6,340 nt of DNA from Xanthobacteraceae bacterium (GTDB taxonomy: Bacteria; Pseudomonadota; Alphaproteobacteria; Rhizobiales; Xanthobacteraceae), in assembly GCA_030043175.1 (NCBI GenBank), contig JASHYD010001435.1:1-6340 (forward strand), given 5' to 3'. The position numbers and the translations under genes were made by a program. The notes below the pieces were generated by a model. The model saw nothing but the letters and a program-made list of their open reading frames with translations. It was not told the DNA's origin and did not search any database. This document shows positions 1 through 6,315 of the stretch, one piece after another (position 1 is the first letter of the stretch; the number at the start of each line of letters is the position of its first letter).

Positions 1-347
1 ATATGCAGCTTCCAAGACCACCGACGCAAACGGTCTCCAAAGGGCGGAAGGAATGCCCGTATACGCCACGGGAAGGGCCGAGCAGAAGCTCTGTGATACG
101 AATGGACGTTTGTCGTCACCAGCGTCGGTGACCTCGACGTCTCATTGCAGCCCGATGTTTAACTTGCCCCGCAGGCGGTCCGATTCCGGCTCAGCCAGCT
201 TCTCCAGATATCCTCCGATCGTATCCAGGCCACCTTGGGTGCATAGCACGTACCCTTTCGGCATTTTCCAAGGCGATCGACCGGCACCTTTAGAGCACTG
301 CTCAGAGCCATTCCGAGGTCGGCGAGGGCGTTAAGCTGGCGCGTCAT
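1..347 (-). pseudogene. Decayed gene of unknown function, running off the left edge
   Basis: Reading the minus strand, one frame gives a protein-like stretch starting at an ATG at 347 (MTRQLNALADLGMALSS). Near position 270 a second frame takes over and reads TQGGLDTIGGYLEKLAEPE, ending in LNIGLQ and a TGA at 144-142. The same frame then stays open to the window edge with protein-like sequence (EVTDAG, FCSALPVAYTGIPSALW, VVLEAAY). The TGA lies where a tryptophan codon (TGG) would need only one change, so I read this as one coding sequence broken by a frame change and a nonsense mutation. The wording looks like a conserved hypothetical protein, but I cannot name a family or function. Whether the 347-270 part belongs to the same protein is uncertain. 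No ribosome binding site stands out. It points the same way as the methyltransferase gene upstream of it on the minus strand, with about 275 bases between them. Confidence 0.45.
115..132. repeat. 6-bp perfect inverted repeat with 6-base loop
   Basis: GTCACC and GGTGAC flank AGCGTC. No T-run follows on either strand, so it does not look like an intrinsic terminator. It lies inside the decayed minus-strand gene and may be chance. Confidence 0.25.
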
Positions 348-624
348 TGTTGTCCGGGACAGCCGGCAACCGGTGCGAAAAACCGGCAGAACAGGGGTTG
401 GACCCAACGAAATGCGGTGGCTGAGCTACTCGAAATCACACCCAACGGGCGATGTGCGGCGGGCACTGGATGCTGTGTCGAGCACCTCGGCAGGCAAGCC
501 TGTCGTCATGATGGGAAATCACAGCTGCACCCGGCGATGTGAAATTGGTCGAGCCAGGCGGCTGTGCTGTATGTGTGATTCGATCACCCTAAAGACTTGG
601 GTTGGCAATCTGTGCGACGAGAAT

Positions 625-1311
625 TCAGCACCGCACGCCGATGCGCGCGGTATAGTCGATCCGGTTGAGCAAGACCTTGGTGTCACTAGCCGCGAAATAT
701 TCGTCAACGGCCCGCCGCGCCCCCTGCCAATGGCCGTAATCGTCGACGATGAGAACTCCGCCTTTCGCAAGCCGAGGGAAGAGGTGGTCTAGCTCGTGCC
801 GAGTTGAAGAGTACCAATCGGTATCGAGCCTCAGCAAGGCGATAGCTTCTGGTACGGTAGCGGGAATTGTCTGTTCCACGGGTCCGCACACATAGCTGAC
901 CTGATCCTCGGGGTAGCCGGTGGACGCCATATTCCCCCGCACCGCCTCAAGCGGCGCATAGGCCCAAATGTAGCTGTCCTCGGTGCGTTGTTCCGCTGAC
1001 AGTTGACCGATTGCGGAACGACCCTTGAAGTCGACATCAGTCGCATCCGGTGGAACCATACCCGCGAAGGTATCATAGAGATAAAGTCGTCGGCAGGTGT
1101 CGCCCGCCTCCAGCAGCGTGAGTGCCGCGCACATCATCGATCCGCCACGCCAGACACCGCATTCCACTATATCGCCCGGAATCCGCGTAACCGAAAGATA
1201 CTCGACCGCCTTGTAGAGTGCGTAAATACGCTCAACTGAGGTCATCGTTGCTGGCTGGCAGCGGCGGAGGATGGGCAAGAAGGCTGGGTCAAAGTCAGAA
1301 TGCTCTGACAC
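625..1311 (-). CDS. TylF/MycF-family sugar O-methyltransferase
   Basis: This 228-residue protein belongs by eye to the TylF/MycF (macrocin O-methyltransferase) family, cytoplasmic SAM- and metal-dependent enzymes that methylate sugar hydroxyls. Residues 46-58 (GDIVECGVWRGGS) form the SAM-binding motif I, with E50 in the usual acidic place. Residues 77-85 (LYLYDTFAG) match the next conserved strand and loop. Residues 160-170 (LRLDTDWYSST) and 187-195 (LIVDDYGHW) carry the acidic residues D163, D165, D190 and D191 expected around the metal and active site. The end RIDYTARIGV is also typical. Length is near the family norm of about 230-260, so it appears complete. The GTG start is chosen because AAGGAG lies 8 bases before it. 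It is divergent from the large transferase gene, which suggests a shared glycan pathway. Members also act in antibiotic tailoring and rhizobial or O-antigen glycan decoration, so the substrate cannot be read from sequence. No terminator hairpin with a T-run follows it. Confidence 0.9.
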   Translation of the reverse strand: MSEHSDFDPAFLPILRRCQPATMTSVERIYALYKAVEYLSVTRIPGDIVECGVWRGGSMMCAALTLLEAGDTCRRLYLYDTFAGMVPPDATDVDFKGRSAIGQLSAEQRTEDSYIWAYAPLEAVRGNMASTGYPEDQVSYVCGPVEQTIPATVPEAIALLRLDTDWYSSTRHELDHLFPRLAKGGVLIVDDYGHWQGARRAVDEYFAASDTKVLLNRIDYTARIGVRC

Positions 1312-1319
1312 GAGGTCTG

Positions 1320-1325
1320 CTCCTT
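1320..1325 (-). promoter_or_regulatory. Shine-Dalgarno site of the TylF-type methyltransferase
   Basis: AAGGAG on the minus strand, 8 bases upstream of the GTG at 1311. It supports the GTG start over the internal ATG at codon 23. Confidence 0.75.
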
Positions 1326-1341
1326 GGCTTAAGGCAACGGT

Positions 1342-1527
1342 TCATGTACCCGCACGTTTGACGCTAGTTTGCGACATGTTCCGGTTCTTGTCGTAAAGGA
1401 CGACCTGCGGATTGTTGACGTCGTAGGCGCTGGTGCACATCACGCGTCTGTTATCTGAGGTTTCGATGAGAGTCCTCTCCGCAATTGACGTTGGATTGCT
1501 TGATTTTGTTAGGAAAAGTGCATCCAT
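1342..1527 (-). CDS. Unrecognised 61-codon ORF upstream of the methyltransferase
   Basis: The ORF runs from an ATG at 1527 to a TGA at 1342-1344 and ends 30 bases before the methyltransferase GTG, on the same strand. The reading frame is open a further 19 codons upstream of the ATG, to a TAG near 1587. The product is polar and not low-complexity (for example VNNPQVVLYDKNRNMSQ), and the underlying DNA is more AT-rich than the neighbouring genes. I see no ribosome binding site before the ATG and no signal peptide or membrane segment, and I recognise no family. It could be a small gene, the 3' remnant of a lost gene, or leader sequence open by chance. Confidence 0.2.
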   Translation of the reverse strand: MDALFLTKSSNPTSIAERTLIETSDNRRVMCTSAYDVNNPQVVLYDKNRNMSQTSVKRAGT

Positions 1528-1678
1528 GCAAAGTGGAAAGCTTTTGGAATTACCAACCGATTCTGCGACGCCCGGCAGCGTGCACTATCGGCAACAAACA
1601 CGCGGCCACGCTGGCCATACCAATTGCATTTGAACGCATGACTTATTCCCCCCTTTCGTCAAAAATATGGTTCATAGA

Positions 1679-1700
1679 GTTCGAACGGGAGATAGCTCCC
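1679..1700. repeat. Two adjacent palindromes in the intergenic region
   Basis: GTTCGAAC (1679-1686) is a perfect 8-base palindrome. It is directly followed by GGGAG-ATAG-CTCCC (1687-1700), a 5-bp perfect inverted repeat. No T-run follows. An operator is possible, but each is short enough to arise by chance. Confidence 0.3.
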
Positions 1701-1733
1701 ACGCGTCGAATGCGCGCTGCCCGGCGCCCAGCC

Positions 1734-1753
1734 CTCAATTGCGCCCAATTGCG
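1734..1753. repeat. Tandem 10-base repeat containing CAATTG
   Basis: CTCAATTGCG is followed directly by CCCAATTGCG, placing two CAATTG palindromes exactly 10 bases apart, about one helical turn. It lies 251 bases upstream of the large gene's start. This is compatible with paired protein-binding half sites, but is weak evidence on its own. Confidence 0.25.
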
Positions 1754-1990
1754 TCCACGTGTAAAGGAAACTCCGCCCGGTTGGCGCCACGTCTCGTCTG
1801 ATTCCCGACGCTTGATTGCCCCCGGGATTGCGTCGGCTTCGCCGTCTTGAACTCCGCGAGCGCTTGTGTCGAGAATCGCCGTGCGGGCGCGCCTCTATCT
1901 CGGTTCGACTCGGCGGATTCGTCGGAAACGGCGCACTGGCCGTGCCAAGACAGAGACATCGAAAGTTGCGAGAACGTTCTACTCGGTTAC

Positions 1991-1995
1991 AAGGA
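1991..1995 (+). promoter_or_regulatory. Shine-Dalgarno site deciding the start of the large gene
   Basis: AAGGA, 8 bases before GTG at 2004. The frame is open back to 1866 and beyond, but that extension is arginine-rich and has no domain match. The next ATG, at 2040, has no Shine-Dalgarno sequence. Confidence 0.6.
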
Positions 1996-2003
1996 TCAGG
2001 ATA

Positions 2004-5000
2004 GTGAAATTCGACCAGCAACGCGCTGATTTGCACTCCATGCTTCCCCATAATGACTACGTCTCGCCCGGTCTAGAAACGATCATGCCCGATGCCGCCT
2101 TCCCCAATATGATCGTTGGTGATGTCTCCGTGCCTCGCTGGCGCTATCTGAGACGGTGGGTGGAGCATAATTGGTACACGGATCGACGAAACCCGGATGC
2201 GGGCTTCATCAACCGTGACGAAGCTTCAATTCTTTACAACAACGCCCTGTTGTTTCGCGGAAAGCCTTGTCTTGAAATCGGATGTTGGCGGGGATGGTCT
2301 ACCGTGCATCTGGCACTGGGCTCGGGCATGGTTGATAGCGTCGATCCCATATTCGCGGATCCTGATTTCGCCGACAGCATTACTGCCTCCTGCAAGGCTG
2401 CGGGCGTACTTGACAAAGTGAGATTCTATAGCGGCTTGAGCCCAGGCGCGATCGACGACCTGGCCCAGTCGACCGGGAAGCGCTGGTCACTGGTCTTCAT
2501 CGACGGTGATCATGAGAACGACGCGCCGCGGCTCGACGCCGAGGCGGCCATGCGGTACGCAACCGAAACGGCGATGGTTCTGTTCCACGACCTTGCCTCC
2601 CCCTATGTGGCGGCCGGCCTCAATGCGATGCGAAACGCCGGCTGGCGAACCATGGTTTATCAGACTATGCAGATCATGGGCGTCGCATGGCGGGGCAACG
2701 TAGAGCCGGTAACCCATGTGCCGGATCCCAAGGTGTTCTGGACCTTGCCGCGGCACCTGTCCAGTTATGAGGTCAGCGGATGGAAGCATCCGACTCTCCG
2801 CTCGGATGGTTTCGCTCGGGTCGGCATGACGATCGAGGACCGGCGAAACGCCGCGTTGATTCGCGCGCAATCGGCTGAAGATGATCTCGCTGCCGTCGAG
2901 TCCCAACACGAGGCTGCGTTGGCACGCCTGCAAGCGATTGAAGGTGATCTTGCCGCCGTCAGGGCTGAACGGGACTCTGCATTGGCACGCCTGGATGGTG
3001 CGCTGCTGCAACGGGAGGCAGCCGACGCCATTCAGGAGATGATCACCCGGCTTGCCGGACAGATCGCAGAATTGAACGTGGGGATCTCGAGGAAGGACAA
3101 AGCCGGGGCCGACCAGGCTGCGCTCCATCGGTTTGTGCAAAGGTTCGTGCAGACGCGTGTGCTGCTCGGCCTATTGCGGCGTTCTCAAGGGCAGCGGAAA
3201 GCAACCCTCCACGCTGAGGCCGCGCTGTTGGGCATTTCGCAAGTGCGGCTTAGCGAAGCTGCTGTTCTCAATGAGTCGCGAGCAGCATTCGCGATCCAGC
3301 AGCAGCCGCAGCTGGCGGCGATCAAAGCGCCCGATATGAAGATTGAGCTCGAACAGTGGCTAGCGGTGAGCCATGAGAAGGTGGGAGTCCGAAAACCTAC
3401 GTTGTCGCCCCCGTTGCTGGAGCGGTATTTTGAAGGACTGGGTTTGAGCCGGCAGGCTGCTGGTGTTTGCGTGACGCTGCTAACCGAGGGCGGTCTTCAG
3501 GCTGCAGGTCGCGAAATCGTTTATCATGCTGTGGCGAGTTTGCCCGACAACATCCGCTTTGCATCGCTTGTGGAACGTGTCCGGTGTAGCCCCTGGTTCG
3601 ATGAGTCATTTTACCGCGATCTGGCCGCGCTTAGCGGCACAGGTCTGCAAGCTGCTATCCATTATTTGCTAGTGGGCGAGCCGCTTGGATTCTCCCCATC
3701 ATTGGCGTTCAATCCCGAATATTACGCAACACGATACCCCGACGTCCCCGACTCGGGAATGAGTTGCCTGCTACATTACGATTCGAGCGGTCAAAGCGAG
3801 GGTCGGCAAGCCCTTCCTCCTACCGCTCACTTCCACGCGAGAGCGGAACCGGTGGATCCGCGGCGCGAAAACGTAATCGTTGTGGTGCACGAGACCTCGC
3901 GAACTGGTGCTCCCACCCTAGGCTGGAACATAGTCCGGCACCTCGCTCAGAAGTACAACGTCTACACGGTCCGACTGGGGGAGGGCGCCCTCACACCGGA
4001 GTTCGAGGCCCTAAGCGCCGAGGTACACGCACCATTCGCCAACTCAGTCGGCCACCATCAAGCGGATGTTGAGTTTGGGCTGCGTTCGTTGTTTGCGGGT
4101 CGGGTGTTCAAATATGCGATCGTAAACAGCATCGAATCCCGTCCGCTCCTCGAAATCTGTGCGAAGCGGTTTGTGCCGACTCTGCTGCTAATGCACGAGT
4201 TCGGTTCGTATGTTTGGCCGGTTCATTCGCTGCAAAAGGCACTCGATTTGGCAACGGAAATTGTGTTTCCGGCTCCGATTGTGGCACGCTCTGCAATCGA
4301 CGTGCATCCTGCACTGGCAAATCGCCGGGTGCACGTCAAGCCGCAAGGCATGTCAGTCATACCTGCAAGCAAAGCGACGGTGCAACCGCAGTCCGCCCAG
4401 CTGAACTCGCTTTCTCGGGCGCGCGCAGAGGGTGCTTTCATCGTGTTGGGTGCAGGCTCAGTCAATCTACGTAAAGGGGTGGACCTCTTCATATCGGTGG
4501 CCGCCGACCTGCAACGTCTCGGGTTGGAACGGCCGGTGCATTTTGTATGGGTGGGTGGCGGCTATCGTCCAAACGAGGATATGGGGTACTCGGTCTATCT
4601 GAAGGAGCAGCTTGAACGGTCAGGCCTAAACGAACGCGTCACATTCATGGACGAGGTATCGGATTTGGAGCCCCTCTATGCCATGGCCCACGTCTTACTC
4701 CTAGCCTCAAGGCTCGACCCATTGCCGAACGTGACGATCGATGCGGCACATCGAGGCATCCCGATCGTCTGCTTCAAGGATGCCAGCGGGATGGCCGACC
4801 TGATGCTCGCCTGCGATAGTACGGCAATCGGAGTAGTGCCGCATCTTGACACTCATGCGGCTGCGGAGCTGATCGGCAGCTGGGCGTCCGATGAGTTGGC
4901 GCGCGTGCGGATAGCGGAGGCGGTCGGACAGCTCGCTCGGCAGACCTTCGACATGAAGCACTATGTCGAGTGGTTGGATTCGCTAGGAACCCTGTCTGAG

Positions 5001-5747
5001 TATTCGCTCGGGTCGACTTTGACGAGAATTCCAATCCCAAAGATGAAAGATGCACAGTCCGTCGGTCGCTCCAAGACTAAAGGTCGAGGAGAAAACTGCG
5101 CCGATCCTGCGGTCGCACTAGTGCCGGAACGTCTCATCTCCGTCCACGTACCGAAAACAGCAGGATCGTCCTTGCATTCCCAAATGGCGATTTTGATGGG
5201 CGATTTGGTTGCTCTCGATGTCGCGCACGACCCGCTCACGCCGGCAGGGCTGGAAACCGCGCCATTCCCGGAAAGGAAGCGAGTTCTGCATGGCCATTTC
5301 CGCGCATCGCGCTATGCAACAACGCAGGCATACTGGGTCACTTTTCTTCGTCATCCGATTGATAATTTGATTTCGATCTACTTCTACTGGCGATCAATCC
5401 CAAAACCCGCGCATGAGTTGCATGGCCGTTTCCTCCATGAGCGGCCGTCAGTGGTAGAGCTGGCGAGATATCCGGGTCTTCAGACCTTCTGGTCCGAGAC
5501 TTATTTTGGCGGTTTCGATATGCAGCGCTTCGATTTTATCGGCTTTCATGAATTGCGCGATGCGGATCTCCCGCGGTTGGGGCAGCAGATCGGCCTGCCA
5601 CTCGTCGCCGAGGTTCACGTTAATCGGAGCGCCCACTCTGACGAACGCACCTCTCTGGAAAACAACGCCAGCATTCGAAGTCGTCTGGCGGACCTCCTCG
5701 CGGCGGATATCGCCTTCTACGAGCGATGGAGATCTCGCGCGTGCTGA
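2004..5747 (+). CDS. Multi-domain methyltransferase-glycosyltransferase-sulfotransferase
   Basis: A 1247-residue cytoplasmic-type protein without signal peptide or membrane segment, apparently three transferases in one chain. Residues about 60-240 form a class I SAM methyltransferase of the Methyltransf_24 type: CLEIGCWRGWS at 89-99, VFIDGDH at 164-170 and LFHDL at 193-197. Residues 278-363 are a coiled coil with 21-residue repeats, followed by a helical segment of unknown role. Two 38-residue linker repeats (531-568, 569-606) share F-x4-Y and HY-x3-G patterns; such repeats are common in large rhizobial-type glycosyltransferases. Residues about 624-995 form a GT4-type GT-B glycosyltransferase: VVVHETSRTGAP at 626-637, LRKGVDLF at 822-829, VWVGGG at 848-853, and SRLDPLPNVTIDA at 902-914, where D905 and D913 take the place of the usual E-x7-E pair. 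After a basic linker, residues about 1044-1247 form a Sulfotransfer_2-type domain: HVPKTAGSSL at 1048-1057 (5'-phosphosulfate loop), LHGHF at 1095-1099 (likely catalytic histidines) and FLRHPIDNLIS at 1114-1124 (3'-phosphate site, R1116 and S1124). All three active sites look intact. Methylation, sugar transfer and sulfation of one surface glycan or glycolipid is inferred; the acceptor is unknown. Confidence 0.88.
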   Translation: MKFDQQRADLHSMLPHNDYVSPGLETIMPDAAFPNMIVGDVSVPRWRYLRRWVEHNWYTDRRNPDAGFINRDEASILYNNALLFRGKPCLEIGCWRGWSTVHLALGSGMVDSVDPIFADPDFADSITASCKAAGVLDKVRFYSGLSPGAIDDLAQSTGKRWSLVFIDGDHENDAPRLDAEAAMRYATETAMVLFHDLASPYVAAGLNAMRNAGWRTMVYQTMQIMGVAWRGNVEPVTHVPDPKVFWTLPRHLSSYEVSGWKHPTLRSDGFARVGMTIEDRRNAALIRAQSAEDDLAAVESQHEAALARLQAIEGDLAAVRAERDSALARLDGALLQREAADAIQEMITRLAGQIAELNVGISRKDKAGADQAALHRFVQRFVQTRVLLGLLRRSQGQRKATLHAEAALLGISQVRLSEAAVLNESRAAFAIQQQPQLAAIKAPDMKIELEQWLAVSHEKVGVRKPTLSPPLLERYFEGLGLSRQAAGVCVTLLTEGGLQAAGREIVYHAVASLPDNIRFASLVERVRCSPWFDESFYRDLAALSGTGLQAAIHYLLVGEPLGFSPSLAFNPEYYATRYPDVPDSGMSCLLHYDSSGQSEGRQALPPTAHFHARAEPVDPRRENVIVVVHETSRTGAPTLGWNIVRHLAQKYNVYTVRLGEGALTPEFEALSAEVHAPFANSVGHHQADVEFGLRSLFAGRVFKYAIVNSIESRPLLEICAKRFVPTLLLMHEFGSYVWPVHSLQKALDLATEIVFPAPIVARSAIDVHPALANRRVHVKPQGMSVIPASKATVQPQSAQLNSLSRARAEGAFIVLGAGSVNLRKGVDLFISVAADLQRLGLERPVHFVWVGGGYRPNEDMGYSVYLKEQLERSGLNERVTFMDEVSDLEPLYAMAHVLLLASRLDPLPNVTIDAAHRGIPIVCFKDASGMADLMLACDSTAIGVVPHLDTHAAAELIGSWASDELARVRIAEAVGQLARQTFDMKHYVEWLDSLGTLSEYSLGSTLTRIPIPKMKDAQSVGRSKTKGRGENCADPAVALVPERLISVHVPKTAGSSLHSQMAILMGDLVALDVAHDPLTPAGLETAPFPERKRVLHGHFRASRYATTQAYWVTFLRHPIDNLISIYFYWRSIPKPAHELHGRFLHERPSVVELARYPGLQTFWSETYFGGFDMQRFDFIGFHELRDADLPRLGQQIGLPLVAEVHVNRSAHSDERTSLENNASIRSRLADLLAADIAFYERWRSRAC
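2811..2999 (+). repeat. In-frame 63-base repeats encoding the coiled coil
   Basis: Two adjacent 63-base units, 2874-2936 and 2937-2999, encode closely similar 21-residue (three-heptad) blocks, residues 291-311 and 312-332. Both share the pattern E-x-DLAAV...ALARL. A weaker third unit precedes them at 2811-2873 (IEDRRNAALIRAQS against VESQHEAALARLQA). The pattern points to duplication within the gene, and the repeat number could vary between strains. Confidence 0.8.
3594..3821 (+). repeat. Two 38-residue linker repeats before the glycosyltransferase
   Basis: Residues 531-568 and 569-606 align with an exact 38-residue period: FDESFY against FNPEYY, and H553-Y-L-L-V-G against H591-Y-D-S-S-G. 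The second copy holds the fuller form (RYPDV, SEGRQALP). Repeats of this type precede glycosyltransferase domains in many large bacterial surface-glycan enzymes; their job is not known to me. Confidence 0.7.
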
Positions 5748-6196
5748 ACCTTCGTCTTTCGGCGAGCGTTGGCGTATTTTCTCCTCTCCAATTCTAGTCG
5801 CCTCGCGTGAATCCGCGTTTCGCCACGACAATCAAGTCGCCGATGCTGTAGGCATCAGGTCGCCTTGGTTTTTGGAATTAATCGCGGGACAGCTGTGGCA
5901 AAGCGCAGCAATGTTGCGGAGTTGTGGCCGGCCGCGAAGACACCGGCCCGGGCTGAAGCGACGCGCATGGCGAGGATCGAACCCGTGCCACGTGCGAGAA
6001 TGGAGGGGATCAGTGGCGCAGTTCAGGCGGCTTTTTTGCCTGGCCGGCCAATGCGCGAACCAGACACTTTTGGGATACCGTCAAGCGCCTGATCGCCTAA
6101 TGATTTAACATGTTGAATTGACGAAATATTCTCAGGGAGATCGCTGCGCAAAGCAAGCCTTTGACGGCCTTGTCAGGCACGTCTGCAGTCGGGCCG
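5748..6196. other. Downstream gap, no confident gene
   Basis: About 450 bases after the large gene. There is no hairpin followed by a T-run, so no intrinsic terminator is visible. One short plus-strand ORF (ATG 5967 to TGA 6092, 41 residues, starting MARIEPVPRARMEGISGAVQ) faintly resembles the N-terminus of carboxymuconolactone decarboxylase-like proteins, but it lacks a good ribosome binding site and the body of that family. The stretch 6098-6132 is AT-rich. Confidence 0.5.
6104..6117. repeat. 14-base near-palindrome in an AT-rich patch
   Basis: TTTAACATGTTGAA has a perfect 8-base core (AACATGTT) and one mismatched pair outside it. It lies upstream of the decayed glycosyltransferase fragment and could be an old operator or chance. 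Confidence 0.25.
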
Positions 6197-6315
6197 GTGA
6201 TCGGCGGCCTGGCATCGGATGAGTCAGCGCGCAGATAGCGGCCGCGACCAGACGGCTCGCTCGGAAGGTCTTCGACATGGAGCACTATGTCGAGTGCTTG
6301 GATTAGCTTCGCACT
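6197..6315 (+). pseudogene. Degraded C-terminal fragment of a GT4-type glycosyltransferase domain
   Basis: Bases 6200-6304 align with 4872-4980 of the large gene: about 86 of 104 aligned positions are identical by my count, with a single 4-base deletion in the copy after GCGCGC. The first part reads VIGGLASDESAR in one frame (compare LIGSWASDELAR). After the deletion a second frame reads LARKVFDMEHYVECLD (compare LARQTFDMKHYVEWLD) and then TAG, where the intact gene has serine TCG. The match fades on both sides, so only the last part of a glycosyltransferase domain is left. It comes either from a related gene that once stood here or from a partial duplication of the neighbour followed by decay. 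It lies 449 bases after the intact gene's stop. Confidence 0.75.

Larger units (their letters stand above)
1528..2003. other. Divergent intergenic region, no confident gene
   Basis: About 480 bases before the large plus-strand gene with no ORF I believe. Frames that are open here (for example the arginine-rich extension of the large ORF from 1866, and a plus-strand frame ending at 2029 that overlaps the large gene's start) lack domain resemblance and ribosome binding sites. The stretch 1481-1560 is about 40% GC by count, clearly lower than the coding DNA, which suits a promoter region or foreign DNA. I could not place a convincing -35/-10 pair; TTGACG at 1485-1490 has only a poor -10 partner. 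Short palindromes are listed separately. Confidence 0.5.

Noticed and set aside
520..566. CACAGC...GCTGTG inverted repeat downstream of the TylF-type gene
   Set aside because: The loop is 35 bases long and there is no T-run on the minus strand; most likely chance.
373..792. Plus-strand 139-residue ORF
   Set aside because: Its second half is antisense to the methyltransferase gene, the product has no recognisable motif, and there is no ribosome binding site.
1485..1513. Sigma-70-like promoter starting with TTGACG
   Set aside because: No acceptable -10 element lies 16-18 bases downstream, and no plus-strand gene begins within reach.
1866..2003. N-terminal extension of the large ORF by 46 codons
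   Set aside because: The extension is arginine-rich, lacks domain similarity and has no ribosome binding site at its first codon; GTG at 2004 has AAGGA 8 bases upstream.
1659..2051. Minus-strand 130-residue ORF across the intergenic region
   Set aside because: The product is arginine/serine-rich with no motif, and it overlaps the well-supported start of the large gene.
5926..5948. Hairpin GGCCGG...CCGGCC as terminator of the large gene
   Set aside because: The 6-bp stem has an 11-base loop and no T-run, and lies about 180 bases past the stop codon.
5968..5992. Possible tRNA T-arm on the minus strand (GGTTCGATCC)
   Set aside because: Only four of five stem pairs form, no CCA follows, and no anticodon or D arm can be folded from the flanking sequence.
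5506..6108. Plus-strand 200-residue ORF overlapping the end of the large gene
   Set aside because: The first 240 bases are an out-of-frame shadow of the sulfotransferase domain, and the rest shows no recognisable family.
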